From Theobroma cacao (taxonomy: Eukaryota; Streptophyta; Magnoliopsida; Malvales; Malvaceae), in contig NC_030859.1 in NCBI RefSeq assembly GCF_000208745.1, forward strand, positions 11,088,875 through 11,152,874: a stretch of 64,000 nucleotides of DNA, in the 5' to 3' direction. Position numbers and translations under genes: made by a program. This document shows positions 36,501 to 49,444 of this stretch, one piece after another. Numbering within the stretch: the first letter of the stretch is position 1; each line of letters starts with the position of its first letter. The notes below the pieces were generated by a model. The model was not told where the DNA came from. It did not search any database and worked only from the letters and a program-made list of their open reading frames with translations.

Positions 36501-37521
36501 GTGGGAATCTGGTGGAAGTGAGGCTCTAGGATGTTATTACGTGGTAGTGGGACCACGGATTTTATTACTATTACCTACTCAATAGTGACATCTCTTTGGG
36601 TTTTCAAACTTGTATTTCTTTACATGGTGAAAACGGAACTATATGATTTTCTGCAGCTCCCCTGTTTATACTATGGCTTGAATTTGAACTCCTTGCGTAC
36701 GAGGCAATTTGTGATTTGTGTATAAGTTTGAATAACATTTGATTTCATGGGAGCTTGCTCGATTCTATGGATTTGATTTGAGTATGACGACAAATGACTT
36801 TGACGGCAAAAATCTTTTACGTACACTGGATTTAAAGTGATGCTTTAAATGATTTACTTTGAATAAGGTTATTAATTTGTTTGGATGTCGAAAATTTTAC
36901 CTACCCTGATTTGGTGTACTTCTCGAAATGATTACAACGCATAAGAAATTCTCGATTTTTCATATAAGGCACAATCTTCCTTTGAATTAAATTGTTTATA
37001 TAATCTTGCATTTTAATGTTCAAATTCATCTGCTTCATGCTTGTTTCCCATTTACACCCTATTCACGGAGTCTATGATCACTAAGTTTGTGAGACTCACC
37101 CCCCTTATTTCTTTTTACAGATAAGTAAACTACTCAGGTGCACTGTTTAGCACATCGAGACTTATTGTAACGTAGGTAATTTCACCTCTTAGCCTTCCAT
37201 TCCAAGTTGCTCCGCTGTTAGAAGTCGAGTTGTAGCACTTTGTTATTAATATGTAAACGAATATTGGTTTTGATATAAATATTAAATTGGAGATTGTGGA
37301 CTTCAATGTATATGCTCATGATTATATGACCTAAAGGCCAAGTTGATTCATTATGTCTATGGTTCAAATCATGACACAAGTGTATATGGTTTAAGCATTA
37401 ATATGGTTTGGTGAACGTGTATAGTGATTAATGGGTATTTTTATTAAGGCTTGTTCAGGACTTGGTGGGTCTCTCTCCCGAAGGTCTCGGACACTGGTAG
37501 CCACCAAGGAGTGGTTGTTAT
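33535..37521 (+). mobile_element. Family-C long LTR-type element, 3' end lost
   Basis: It starts TGTAACACCCCATACCCCCG at 33535, a common plant gypsy LTR start. A GA-rich tract of about 160 bp (34600-34760) and a 3' region with 'tattcacggagtctatgatc' and 'gtgagactcac' recall families A, B and D. The expected ...GGGGTGTTACA end is not found before 37522, where a family-A element begins, so the 3' end has been deleted. No ORF of substance. Confidence 0.5.
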
Positions 37522-40013
37522 TGTCACGACCCAAATTTTAGGCTACGACCTACTCATGGGCCCAATGAACGTAGTCCACTAAGCCTACGGTTTATGAATC
37601 TATACTGTGAACCTACGGTTTGGAAAATGCAGATCCCTCATAGTCCTCGATGAGGTCAGCTATCTACAGTCTATACTGAACCTGAAATGGGTGGAAAGGA
37701 GGGTGGTGAGATTATAAATCCCAATGAGTAAACAGACATCATCATAAACATCTAGAGTTGAGTACATGGAGACAATAAAGTAAATCATCATAAACTGGGT
37801 TATAGCATTAGAACACATTTTGTTCAAAACACGTAAAGAGGCTTATGAATCTCATAAAAATCTAGGCTTGTGCCATAAATCCATTCTCGGGGACACCTTG
37901 GCCGAGGCATCCTACCGAGACCGCCAAGGCTATTAAAATTCACATTTCACATAAATCATGTTTTTGTTTTGAAAACATAGCCGTTCCTTGGCGTTGGCTG
38001 AGTTCCCCCTCACGTGGTGGTTTAGCGTGAAGTGAACCCTAAACTTTACCCCAGGAGATACCCTACGCGCCTCTCCGTTCGAGGTAAGAATATAATGGGG
38101 TTTACCGTGCCCCTCTAAAAGGCTGGTCCACAGAAACCCCCTACTGCAGTGATTAATTAATATATAATCCACCATATAATAAAACTCAATAACATGATAT
38201 GGCAATTTTGTAATTCGTAGTTTTTCAAGGTAACCAAACAATTCGCATTTCAATACAATTGCCAACTAGCCAATCATGCTCGATTTATCATAAGCCAGTT
38301 AATTTAAACAATCAAATTGCCACAATTAACAGTCTCCGTGTACTCTATTTTTCAAAATCACTATTAATTTCAAAACAATTTATAATTTAATTTCATTGAA
38401 ACTCATTTATTCATAAAACATGAAAATTTATCTTTTTAAATTCCTTTTTCCATAGAATTCATGAAAGCATCTAAAAACCACCCTAGATAATTAAAATGAC
38501 AGTAAGTTTACTCACAATGTCTAGAATGCAGACTTTCGAAGCACTCTGTCTACTGGTCCTCGGATGCAATTTCCTTGCCTTTATTGGAGGACTCACCACC
38601 TTGACACAGTACAAAATCGAGAATTTCACTAAGTTGGTACTAAATCAAAATTAAACTAATTTAGACTACCAATGCATGATATGGAATGCAAAAATGCACT
38701 GGTAACTATCTAAACCCGGTATTGGCCTAATTCGTCTTATCACCCGATTAAATTCCTAACGGGTCCGTTTAAACTCCAATTTAATTCTTTTCAGTTTCTA
38801 TACCTCAATTGCACCCAAATTAACTTAATGTCCCTCAGTGTGGTGCAAATTATCAGTCCCAATAGCAAATTACGAAAATACCCCTAGTGGGTAAAAATTC
38901 ATATTTTTGCTCCGAAAATTCCCATTATTTTTCTAGGCTCATAATTCATCATTCCTTAACCAATTCTCCTAGAATAAAATCAAACTCATCCTCACTCACT
39001 ACATGGTAAATTCAGCCATTAATGGTTGTGGGAGAAAATAAATTCTTTTCTTGTTGTTTTGTTTCTAAATATGCTAAACTAACTAAAAACACTAACATAA
39101 ATTAAAATCAAATAAATCCAACAACTTTCTCTCTCCTAACCCATTTTGATCAGCCAACAATTCATCATAAAAACATGCAATTTGAGCATGGAAAATGAAG
39201 AGAAATGCTTAAGGAAAATAGATTTCAAGCTTAAGTTGAAAAATCCTACCTTTTTCACTTGTTTTCCTTGATTTTCCACACTTTTTCTCTTGAAATTCCT
39301 CACCTAGGTTTTGTTTTTCCTTTCTTTCCCTCTCTTCCTTGCTTGGCCGAATATTTGGGGAATAATGGGCTGATTTGTGCTGATTTTTAAGTTAAATAAT
39401 AAAATATCCTAAGCTTGACACATGACATTTTCTAATTGGTCTATTTTTAAAACTTTAAAAATTTAAACATTTTATCTCCACCACATGATTAGTCAAAGGT
39501 CAAAAATCAGAATAAAGGAAGACCATGTGCTGGAAAAATATCCTGGTGGTGGAAAATTACAATTTTGCCCCTAGGGTGGCAAAATTACCATTTTACCCCA
39601 TATACTCCAAATTATACCGAAATTAAAATTTTTCACTTCTAAACCTCAAATCATACTCCATTAAGTCAAATTATACTCCATTAAGTCAAATGGGGCCAAA
39701 ACAATCTTTTCTAAAATTTTCATTTTGTCCCTAGGTGGCAAATGACCATTTTACCCCTGGATAGTGAAAATTCCGATTTGACTCCAAATTGATCCTTAAG
39801 CTCTGAATTACCATTTTGAGTCATCTTTGGATTGTGATGCTCTTAATCTCACCTTAAAATTCCTATTTGATCTAGTTCAAGGATTAAATCAACTTTGTTG
39901 TACCTTTAGGTACAATACCGACTTTTGTAAATTTTTCGGGACTCTCCTAGCATGCAATCATGCTATCATCACATACATGTAATGACTAGTATTTTATAAG
40001 GTCGGGCTTTACA
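37522..40013 (-). mobile_element. Family-A LTR-type element, third copy
   Basis: On the + strand it begins TGTCACGACCCAAATTTTAG at 37522 and ends AAGGTCGGGCTTTACA at 40013, the reverse orientation of the copy at 2295. It is about 2.5 kb, shorter than the 2.9-3.0 kb copies. The left flank is family C (gttat) and the right flank is the truncated hAT gene (aagtt), with no matching target duplication, which points to a deletion or recombination at one side. Confidence 0.65.
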
Positions 40014-41916
40014 AAGTTTCCACCACATGAGAACATCAAACTCATCACCATCGAAACCCTCATCATCCACAAGCTCAGATAAATATTTCTCAAATTCTGT
40101 TTTCAGTTCTTTTGATCCAGTGTTTAACCGGTGCTTCTTGAACCTATCCAATCTTTTTTTAGTTCATTCTGTGTCCTTGCCAATCAAAGTTGAAACAACA
40201 TTATCATTACAACCACCACTAGTGCCTTGACCCATGGACGTTAGACACTATTGACCACTTTCACCAACATCATGAGCTGAAGGTTATAACATATTTTTAT
40301 AACAATGAAACAACTCATCCATTGTTTGTGTCACCAAAGAAAACATCATTGAAGCTTGAGTTGGAGGATACATGTCTAGCAAAGTGAATTCAACATAAGA
40401 AAGCTTTTTCCTCGAATCAAGTATAGCAGTAATAAATAACACCAAATTCATTTTCTCCATATTACCCCAATACTTGTCATATTTCTCTTTCATCCTAATT
40501 GCCATAGACTGTAAATCAACATCATCACCATTTTACCATTCAATCAAAGTCGTATACACATCAGAAATGGAATCCAAAAAAGTATTAGCTGTTATGTAAG
40601 ATGTGCTTGAAACACTCAAAGTCAAATCATAAAATTCTCTCAAAAAACGAGAAATCCTCATAACATTTGCCCAATCTCTGTCATCGAGCACCCCATCTCC
40701 CGACCTTATGAGCTCAGGTATGTAGCCATTATCACATATTTCAAATGATGCAAACACCCTCTGAAATTTCAAAGCTGTATCCAACATAAAAAAAGTAGAA
40801 TTCCATTTAGTGCTCACATTAAACACAATAAACACTTGCTCTCAACTCCTACACTAACAACACACTCCTTAAACTTGACTAATCTAGCAGGGGATTGTCT
40901 AATATATCTCACTGCCCCTCTAACACGAGCAATTGAGGTATTCATATCCTTCAATCCATCAAAGACCACAAGATTCATAATATAAGCAATGCATCTCACA
41001 TGAAAAAATCTACCGCCTAAAATACTAGTTCCAGCAACATTATATTTTTTCTTCAAATGCCCTACTGCAACATCATTTGAACTAGCATTATCAACAGTGA
41101 TAGAAAAAAATTTTTAGATCCCCCAATCCCCTAAACATTTACTAATTGCTTTACCCATGACCTTACCTTTGTGACTAGTGATCGGACAAAAATTCAAAAT
41201 TCTTTTTTGCAACTTCCAATCATTATCAATAAAATGGGCAGTTAGACACATATAATTAATTTTTTGAATCGAAGTCCATGTGTCAGTGGTGAGACACATT
41301 CTACTAGGACATGATCTTAACAATCTTCTCATTCGAGTTTTTTCATCAGTATAAACCTTATAGCAATCCCTAGCAACAGTCCATCGTGAAGGTATACGAA
41401 ATCTAGGACATGCTTCGTTCATGTGTCTCCTATATCCATTATTTTCCACAAACTTAAAAGGCAAATCATCTAAAATAATCATCTCAGCTAAACTCTTCCT
41501 AACTACCTCTTGATCAAACTTCCAACTACCCAACCCATCCCCTCCCTGAAGCAAAAACTAATTCTATCTACCTTTTCTCCTCACTATCACGCACCAATTT
41601 CAACTTAGGACAAACTTTAATATGATTTTTCAAAGAAGATGTTCCAATTCTTTTTTGTATCAGTACACAATTCTTTACCACAATGAGAACAATTAGCTTT
41701 CTTATTACCTTTCTTATCAACAAATTTGGTGAAGTGATCCCACACAATCGATGTAGATTTAGACGTCTCCATTTACTTCTGCACCTTACTTACAACTTCA
41801 CACGTTTTGTTGGGATCGGTAGAACTAGTAGTAACATGAGTTGTAGATATTGATGGTGTTGGTGTTGGTGTTGGTGTCTCATTAATTGCGAAATTTGTTT
41901 CCTCATTAGTTGACAT
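40014..41916 (-). pseudogene. hAT transposase, RICESLEEPER/zf-BED type, truncated and decayed
   Basis: The ATG is at 41916-41914, right after a T-rich splice acceptor (tttttttttttag-t). A matching donor (CCATTGAAAG-gtaaac) near 43003 suggests the 5'-UTR intron usual for this family. The N-terminal Thr-Pro run ends at a TAA, and a second ATG starts the BED finger (IVWDHFTKFVDKK, CSHCGK). Then come the core motifs CLTTDTWTS and ITVDNASSND (two of the catalytic Asp), RFFHVRCIAYIMNL (usual His replaced by Tyr) and STKWNSTFFML. The C-terminal dimerisation region LKTEFEKYLSELV ... FDVLMWWK is cut at WWK by the family-A element. At least five stops or frameshifts. It once moved a hAT element in the nucleus, or was domesticated; now dead. 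Confidence 0.8.
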
Positions 41917-43316
41917 ACTAAAAAAAAAAAAATACCCAAATATTAATTTCAATATTTAATTCTAACATATTGTCAATCATTTTAATTAAAAATCCAAATA
42001 ATAATTCTAAGTTGCCAACCCTGTGAAACACATGCAAGGTAAATAATTTACTCTTCCTCGTTGACATTGGTATGACTTAAAGTTAGTTTCGTGTAGGAAT
42101 ATTAAACAAGCAGAGCAGAGGATGAAGAACTGGATTTGATCATTACAAGTTTTAATTTAAAGTAATCGCTTATTCTACGTTTCCCATCATCAAACAAAGT
42201 TTTCTACGACACAGCATTGCATATAAGATACGTAGAATGGTATGCAACATGAACTGCTAGAGAAGGGTGGAAAATTGGACAAGTAAGGTATAGTAGGAAA
42301 TTAAAGCCTTATCTTATGGCTTAACGGCATGCAGACTAAGCAGGCATTAGCCCGACGGTAATGACATGATTAATCAATTTTATATACCTTATCTTTTCTC
42401 TCTTCTAATTCCTCCAATAATATATCTCCCCTCCCAACAGGTAATTAACACATGGATGGCTTTCATCATTTTAATTACTTGATGATCCTCTAGATTTGGC
42501 AAACACATACAACAGTTTCATTAGTTTAACTACTTGAGTGTATATTTAATTATCTTATGACTATCATAAATTTAATAAACATTTTGAGAGAAATGAAAAA
42601 CGCGAAAATAATGAGTGTTGAATTTAACAATTTTCATATACAATTGAGAAGGATATTATAGTATAATTTAAATTAATCTAGTTTAAAAGTATCTTATTTT
42701 AAAATTTTAAAATATTGAGTTCAAGTGGGGATTCTAATACGATAGAAAAGGTGGGAATTGGAACATGGGAGAAGTTAATATGAACAAACAAAAGTAGCAA
42801 AAGGGTGAAGACCAAGTTTGGAAAGAAACAAATGAAGGGAGTCGTAGGTCTGGATTCCAAACAACAAGCTTAATGGAACAAACATAATTTTTACAAGCAA
42901 AAAACGACCACCCTAAACTCATAATCTCTAACATATTTTCTCTCAAACTTTCTCTTTCTGCTTATTTTCACAAAATAACTTAAAAAATAAAAACTATTGT
43001 TTACCTTTCAATGGCAGTAATTCTGACTGAGAAACACAGTTGATAGCAACTGAGAAGCACCTATGGCTATATAAGATGGCTGCTGGCTGTATGAGGCAGA
43101 AAGGGAATAGAGAAAATAGGGGGTTGTTAGGGGAAAGGCCGAACGGCTGCTAGTTTGTGAGGTCTGCAGAAGTTGATTGCTAGTTTATAGGTTTAGGGTC
43201 TTTTGAAAGGGGTTTTACACTTTTACCCTTATGGGGGGCAGAAGAGAAAGTGTTTAATGAGGGGTATTTTGGTGCTTTCACCTTTAATGGAAACCAAGGC
43301 AGTCAATGCCTGGTTA
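41917..43316. other. 5' region of the hAT gene and spacer
   Basis: It contains the probable 5'-UTR intron of the hAT gene on the minus strand (about 41920-43003). A TATATAAG word at about 43069 is on the + strand and unassigned. No other gene. Confidence 0.4.
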
Positions 43317-43470
43317 TTCGATCGGCTCAAGGGGGAAGGAGTCCCCCTCAAGGGCTGAGCCGATCGTCCGACAAGGCCGATCGGCATGACCGACAGTTGC
43401 TATTGCAACCGTTGGTAATAAAAACCCACGATCGCGGTCGATTGCTCGGTTGCAACCGATCGCTACACAG
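43317..43470. repeat. GC-rich palindrome cluster (CGATCGG type)
   Basis: CGATCGGCTCA (43319-43329) pairs perfectly with TGAGCCGATCG (43356-43366). Inside it AGGGGGA (43330-43336) pairs with TCCCCCT (43342-43348). Further palindromes are GCCGATCGGC (43376-43385), CGATCG (43429-43434) and CGGTTGCAACCG (43447-43458). This is by far the most GC- and CpG-rich patch in the window. Confidence 0.8.
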
Positions 43471-43489
43471 TCCTATGATTTATGATAAT

Positions 43490-45182
43490 TGAATAAGGCA
43501 CGTTAATGTTAATGGGATGATTATGTTTGTTATGTATTTATGAAATATTTGTATGACGAGTTTATTTGAGTATTATTGATGATTTATAAATTATGTTGGC
43601 ATAATAACAAGTTTGATGGAATGATTTAAACATTATAGGTAGTCCCAAGAGAAAAAGGGGACTTAAGGAATGGCAAAAATACTAAATTTTGCCTAGAAAT
43701 TTAGGTACTATGTTCAAAGTATCGATACATTCTAAACAAAATGCTTCTGGAGGCTTTTGTGTGGAATGTATAAGATTCTTGAAAGTATCAATACATTCTT
43801 GAATGCATCAATAGATTCATTGCAGGAAAGGTTGTTGATTGAATTTGATGACAATTTCAAAGGTAATGAGGCTTTTAAAGGTTATGCAAACTTGGTTTCA
43901 TGCAAATGCTATTTAAAATGCATTTAAATACAATGTTTAATGAACTTCATGGTTAAATTGTTTATAAATGGCATCAGATTGTAAGTGCATGTTTACGAAA
44001 TACTCTTATCCCCTAGCTTGTCCCTTTCTCGTATCCACTCATAGAGTCTTTGTGACTCACATGTTATTTTTTCTTATTTATTTTTTGTCACAGATCAGCG
44101 ATAGCGGTTGATAATAGCTAGTGTTACAGATACAAGTGTCCGGTCTTCATCATTTGGTAGGTGTCTAGTAGCCATTTGATGCCTATAGGGTCGGTCATGT
44201 TTCGTTGACGAGTCGATCTTTACTTTATGTTTATGCTTACAGACTATGAACATGCTTATGTTGATATTACCAATGTTTGGGCATCTTAAATAGATGATGT
44301 TATGTGTGAGATTATGATGATGGCTTGAAAGCTTATACAGACTAGGGGTGAGCAAATATAAACCGAACTGAATAATTGAACTGAAATGAGTTTGATTTTT
44401 TCGGTTCGGTTAGTTCGGTTAGGATAGTTCAGTTTGTAAAATTATTTTGGTTCGGTTTCGGTTAGGAAAATTTCTAACCGAACTAACCGAACCTAAATAA
44501 GAGTATTATGGAGATTTTACATGAAAAAATCCTAAATCTAAATTATTTATTGTTGTTTATATCATATAAATTATATGAGTATTCATTTTATTTATTATAA
44601 TTTTTTGGGGTCATTTTTAATATTTTTGTAATATTGATTTATGTTAAAAAATACAGCATAAATAAATATATACAAACAAAAAATAAATAAAAAAATTTGT
44701 TACATTCAATTTTTGGAAACCGAACCGAACTAATTGAATTATTTCGGTTTCGATTAGTTCAATTAGTTATATAGTTCAGTTCGGTTTCGATTATTTTTAA
44801 AAAAGAGTTTGATTAGTTCGGTTATTGAATATCCAAAACCGAACTAACCGTTTTCATACCCTTAATACAAACACCCAAGGGTGCTGATGATGTTTAATGT
44901 TTATGTTATCGTGCACTATGATAGTGGCGCTTGTTAATTTATATTTATATATATGAAATTTATGAGCTTACACAATTAACTTGAGAATCTCCTTTATTGT
45001 GTAATGAGATTTATGAATGCATGTATTATGATTATGTACGTTAATGGTTATTATATGATGCTTCCACATGTGATGGTGAATGTTTGATGACGTTATGACA
45101 AAAGGCTTACTTGAGCCTAACAGGTTATGCTCATCTGGATCTATACACCAATCCCAATCCCTCTTGGAAATGGGACGTGACA
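43490..45182 (+). mobile_element. Family-D long LTR-type element (left end uncertain)
   Basis: The right end is TGGGACGTGACA at 45182, similar to families A and B. It contains three TATCGATACAT-like words (43717-43830) and the 'cactcatagagtctttgtgactcac' layout near 44035. A hAT MITE is inserted at 44343-44864. The left boundary was not found and may lie upstream of the palindrome cluster at 43317. Confidence 0.4.
44343..44864. mobile_element. hAT-type MITE with 8-bp target duplication
   Basis: Ends TAGGGGTGAGCAAA and (right end reversed) TAAGGGTATGAAAA. The flanks are atacagac (44335-44342) and atacaaac (44865-44872), matching at seven of eight bases. Subterminal copies of cggttcggttagttcggtt occur in both orientations, the usual hAT transposase-binding layout. 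522 bp, no ORF. Confidence 0.85.
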
Positions 45183-47185
45183 TAGACTTTCAACACAAGA
45201 AGAGCCATTTGGTTAGTGGTAATGTTTGTGATTCCATAGAAAAAAAAATAGACACAAAATTATGCAACATCACCACAATCATAACAGGGATGATGAACCG
45301 ATTGTCTACAATAGTTATATGTCTGGGTGAAGCAAATTAAAAAAAAGAAATAGAACAATTCAATTTGGTGTATCATAGTGTTGATTGTTCGCTTTATATA
45401 CTAATCCTAACAAATAATTTTTTATCATAATTTGGACCTTTTGAGAAAACTAAAAATTTTAACTTTAAATAGGGAGTAAAAGGAATAATATGTGCCTGAT
45501 ATGAACCCTAGTGCCTTGGATTTGGACATTTAAAGCAACTTTTTATTCTATTCACATTCCAAAATAAATGTTTTTAATTTTCATCGAGTAAGCTCAATAG
45601 GACTTAAAGAAGGCTTAGTTGAACTTGAAATTGCATGGAGTGTTCATCGGATCACTAGAATCAACTTTTAGTTTCTGCCACTTTAGTTGACATGTCTATT
45701 TAACATGTAGTTTTACTTGAAATTATTACAGAGGAAAATTGGTCCAACGTTCAACTTCTCTTTTACTCAAAAAGAAAGTCTAATAGACTTGTTATGAATG
45801 CTTCCTTTGTTCCAATGTTTACGTAATTGATACTTTTGTCTAGGTCTCAGGTCAAGATTGGAGCTCAACCAAATACCACTTGAAATTGGAATTCATCTGC
45901 CAACTGACTATCAAATCAATAAATAGGGGCAATGAATGAAGTTACAGAAAGTCAAGAAATGGTGTAAAAGGAAGAAAAACGGGGGCCCCTTTATGGAAGT
46001 TACTTTCCACGTATAATACGGTACGAAAATACATTTTTCTCCCTCGTAGTCAAAAGTATCCAACACCATTTGAAACCTACCGAGTCTAGAATGCTAATCT
46101 TCGTTTCTAGACTTTTTATCTCTTTTATTACACATCTACAGCAACATTTTAAGAATGGTAATGGAAAGTTCATGAAATTTTATCTTTATGATAATACAAA
46201 TACATTTTAATTAAAATATGTTATTTTTTTAATATTGAAAATTTAAATTTAAATGTAAAAATTCTTAATAAATAATTTAAGAGGATATAAAAATATTTAA
46301 AGTTATTTTTTAAATAACTAAATTATGATTTTTTATGACATTATTTTTTACATTTATTATGATACATTTACATTACAAATTTCAACAAGACAATTTCAAC
46401 GATATCTATTTGTATTTGTATTTTTATATATTTACCTTAATGTTATACCAATTATAATTTTGTAGCATAAAAATTTTAAATTTATTCTGTTAGAAATCTT
46501 ATTAACTAATTTCAGAGGATACAAATTATTTGAATGTATATTAAAAGTATAAAAATTTGTTTTTATTATTTAAATTATTATGGTACAACCTTTTACTTTT
46601 ATCTTTATTCGTTTACGTCATTAATTTACAAATTCAAATTAAGAATTATATTGATTATTAGGCTTATTCTCATACACTTATGTTACAATTTTAAAAATAC
46701 TAATTATTTGACATTAACATTTTTAATTTACCACTTATTGCTTATTAATTTGAGAGAGTAAGAATTAGAGTAAACTCTTTCAAAAAAACTATATATTGTT
46801 TTTAATTTTAATTTATATAACATGACTTGTTATCGTATTTATAATACATTTAAATAAATATTTTAAAAGAACAATTTCAACTTTATGTACTTTTATCCTT
46901 AACATAACAAAATTATGTTTATAATTTAAGAATCTAAAGATTTTAATTTAATATTAAGAGGAAATTATGAGAAAAGAACCTTATGATAAGGTGATTTCAA
47001 AAATAACCACCCATATAAAGTTATCTGTTTTTAGCCAAAAAGAAGCATGAGTAGACCAAAATGCCCTTAAAAACATTGTTTCAAATAAATGCTCAACTGT
47101 TTGAGCTATCTCCCTCCCACTAGAGAAAAAATAGAAAAAAATAAAAATAAATGATCAGTTGTTTGAGCTCGGTCATATTTCTCTC
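45183..47185. other. Very AT-rich spacer
   Basis: An open stretch to 45340 (DSIEKKIDTKLCNITTIITG) looks coiled-coil-like but is too short to name. From 46140 to 46950 there is AT-rich DNA with repeated 'attttaatttaaat' words. No gene or element end supported. Confidence 0.4.
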
Positions 47186-47189
47186 TCCA

Positions 47190-47310
47190 CTCTCTGAACT
47201 ATATGAGCTTTGTCAACTTTCTGTTGAGCACCGTCGTCGTTAACTCTCTCAGATCTTTGAACTGTATGAGCTTTGTCAACTCTCTGTTGAGCACCATCAT
47301 CATCGAGCTA
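47190..47310. repeat. 62-bp tandem duplication
   Basis: 'tgagctttgtcaactttctg' at 47205 recurs 62 bp later at 47267 with the same 'ttgagcacc(g/a)tc(g/a)tc' continuation. Confidence 0.7.
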
Positions 47311-47319
47311 TAGTCTATC

Positions 47320-48585
47320 TTTTCGCATTTGGCCATATTGTCGTAGATTAACATACCCTATAGTAGAGATGATATCAAGGTACTTGTTATTGGGTTTATT
47401 GCTGCAACACACTTAAATTTCTGAAACATTTGGTGTAAATTAGAAGATGGATTAGAAACATTGCCCAGAGTTGTTGCACGCCATGCATCTATAACGTGTG
47501 TTAGTGTTATTTTAGTGTGTTACGACATTGGTTATATGCATGGCATGTTACAACATTTTACATTATATGCTGTTGGGATGAGCCCTGCAGCCAATTGGGA
47601 TTGGTTGAGGCTTGATTCCAATCATGCAACAGTATCATTCATGTTGAATGATTAGAGGTTGTCCTTCATCAACAAGACATTAATTATAATGAGTTATAAG
47701 TCTAATTGGATGAAGTCCATGAAATTAATATGCCTTGCAAGGAAACTATAATGGGTTGCAGTTATGAGATTCCTATGCATCAAAGCATAATCTCAAAATG
47801 TTCTTGGTCAATGTATCATTGAGACTGGACATCAATGATGCTTAGAGATTGGTATATTTTATGTTCCTTACTTTGGAAGTAAGCGATCGATCTCATTGAT
47901 TGAAGTATAGAGATTCTTGGAACTAGAATATAGGTGCTTGCCTAGGAAAGCAAGTTCACTGAATATGACCCGCCATGAGAAGTGCATTTGGTAATACACT
48001 CTAGTGTCTATGCAACACTTCTCATGTGTCAGTTGTATAAATACTCCCTAGACTTGAGACACCAGGTTGTCTTATGTGTAGAGTGCTATGCTTTGATTTC
48101 ATCCCTACGGGTGCCTAACCAAGGATGCCAAAACAAGATGCTTTTGGGTATAGTATGAATCATGTGAAGGCAAATGAGTGATCAAGATAGGAATCATCAC
48201 CTCAAGTGTTTTAAAGGACATATCCTATCAATTCTTGGTTAACATTAGCTTATTGAAGTCCTTGGCCAAGGCGACATGGAGATTATGAAAAAGGTTTCAT
48301 AACTCTTTATAATGCTAATGCTATAATTGCAAGAACAAATATGAAGGTCAATAAGAGTAGACACTGTACCAAGCTCTTATCATCTTCGAGATATATGATG
48401 AGGGAATGAATTACACTGATAAATTGTACACTGAAAGGTTATCAAAGAACCCTTTGACTCTCCCAACAATTGGGTGGCCATGATGCATTGCTAGATACCA
48501 ATCTTGGTCTATGGAATTGATTATAAACTAATTGATTGAAATTTATATTAATCAATTAAGTCATTAATCAATTCCATTGCCAACA
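47320..48585. other. Sequence 5' of the copia LTR
   Basis: No coding identity found. A TATAAATAC word at about 48036 and non-coding copia-like text suggest it may be part of a longer LTR or of an older relative, but no boundary is visible. Confidence 0.35.
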
Positions 48586-49427
48586 TGTTGGGAACCTAAT
48601 GGGTCACACACAATGATTGCATTTGAATTAAATTGGGAAAGTGATGATTTAAGTTAGACTTAAATCACATGCTAGGCAATTAACTTCTATAAACTTAATT
48701 AAAAGAGTTTAAATAAGTTTTTGGCATAATTATAAATAGTGATAATCATAAGGCCTTGATTGCAAAATATAAAGGAAATTAATTTTGATTTTAATTTCCA
48801 AAGACTTAATTAAAAGAGTTTAATTAAGTAATAGGTCCAATATTATAATGTGTTATAATATTGAAGGCTTAATTGCAAAATTGAAGTTATTTTAACCTAG
48901 CTATATAAGTCACTTTTTAACTATTTTCCATAAGAGAGTTTATCACAATTGAAGAAAACGTAGTTTTTGTCAGAAAAAGAAAAACATTTTATTTCTTTGC
49001 CACCACTCCCTTTGTGTGAAAGAGAAAATTGGTTATGAAGCAATTTTTGAGAAAGGTTCTACTAAGATTGTGAAAAAGAAGAAAAGGTCAATTGTTGTCC
49101 TCTTTGCTAGCACAAAGTATAATTAAAAACTTCCTCCTTTGTTGAAGGTTCAAGTGCAATCGTGTGTACTATCATTGGAGGCCAAGCACTTGATTGGCTA
49201 GGGTTTTTGCTCCTTGTGGTATTCGCGGGATTACTTTGAAAAGTGCCATCGTGATTACGAAATTACATGGCAAGGTAACTTTCTAAACAAAAATTTATTT
49301 TGTGCTTTTATGTGTCAAATATCACCAAGGTGATCCATGGGTGGAGGCATGTTTTGTTGTTTAGTTATAAAGTTTTTAATTTTCATTCCGCTGCGTATTT
49401 TGAGCATGCCATCCATAGCCAAACCCA
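48586..49427 (+). repeat. Ty1/copia 5' LTR
   Basis: It starts TGTTGGGAACCTAATGGG and ends in CCCA just before a primer-binding site, so it is a 5' LTR. Length is about 0.84 kb if this start is right; a start further upstream is possible. No second LTR is seen, so the element is broken. Confidence 0.6.
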
Positions 49428-49431
49428 TCAG

Positions 49432-49444
49432 TGGTATCAGAGCC
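49432..49444 (+). other. Primer-binding site, tRNA-iMet
   Basis: TGGTATCAGAGCC, complementary to the 3' end of initiator tRNA-Met and standard for plant copia elements, a few bases after the LTR end. Confidence 0.85.

Noticed and set aside
37517..40018. Target-site duplication for the third family-A copy
   Set aside because: Flanks gttat and aagtt do not match; no shift of one or two bases helps.
43250..43492. 80-codon + strand frame over the GC-rich patch
   Set aside because: It is open because of the palindromic GC-rich DNA; no family resemblance, and the palindromes explain the sequence.
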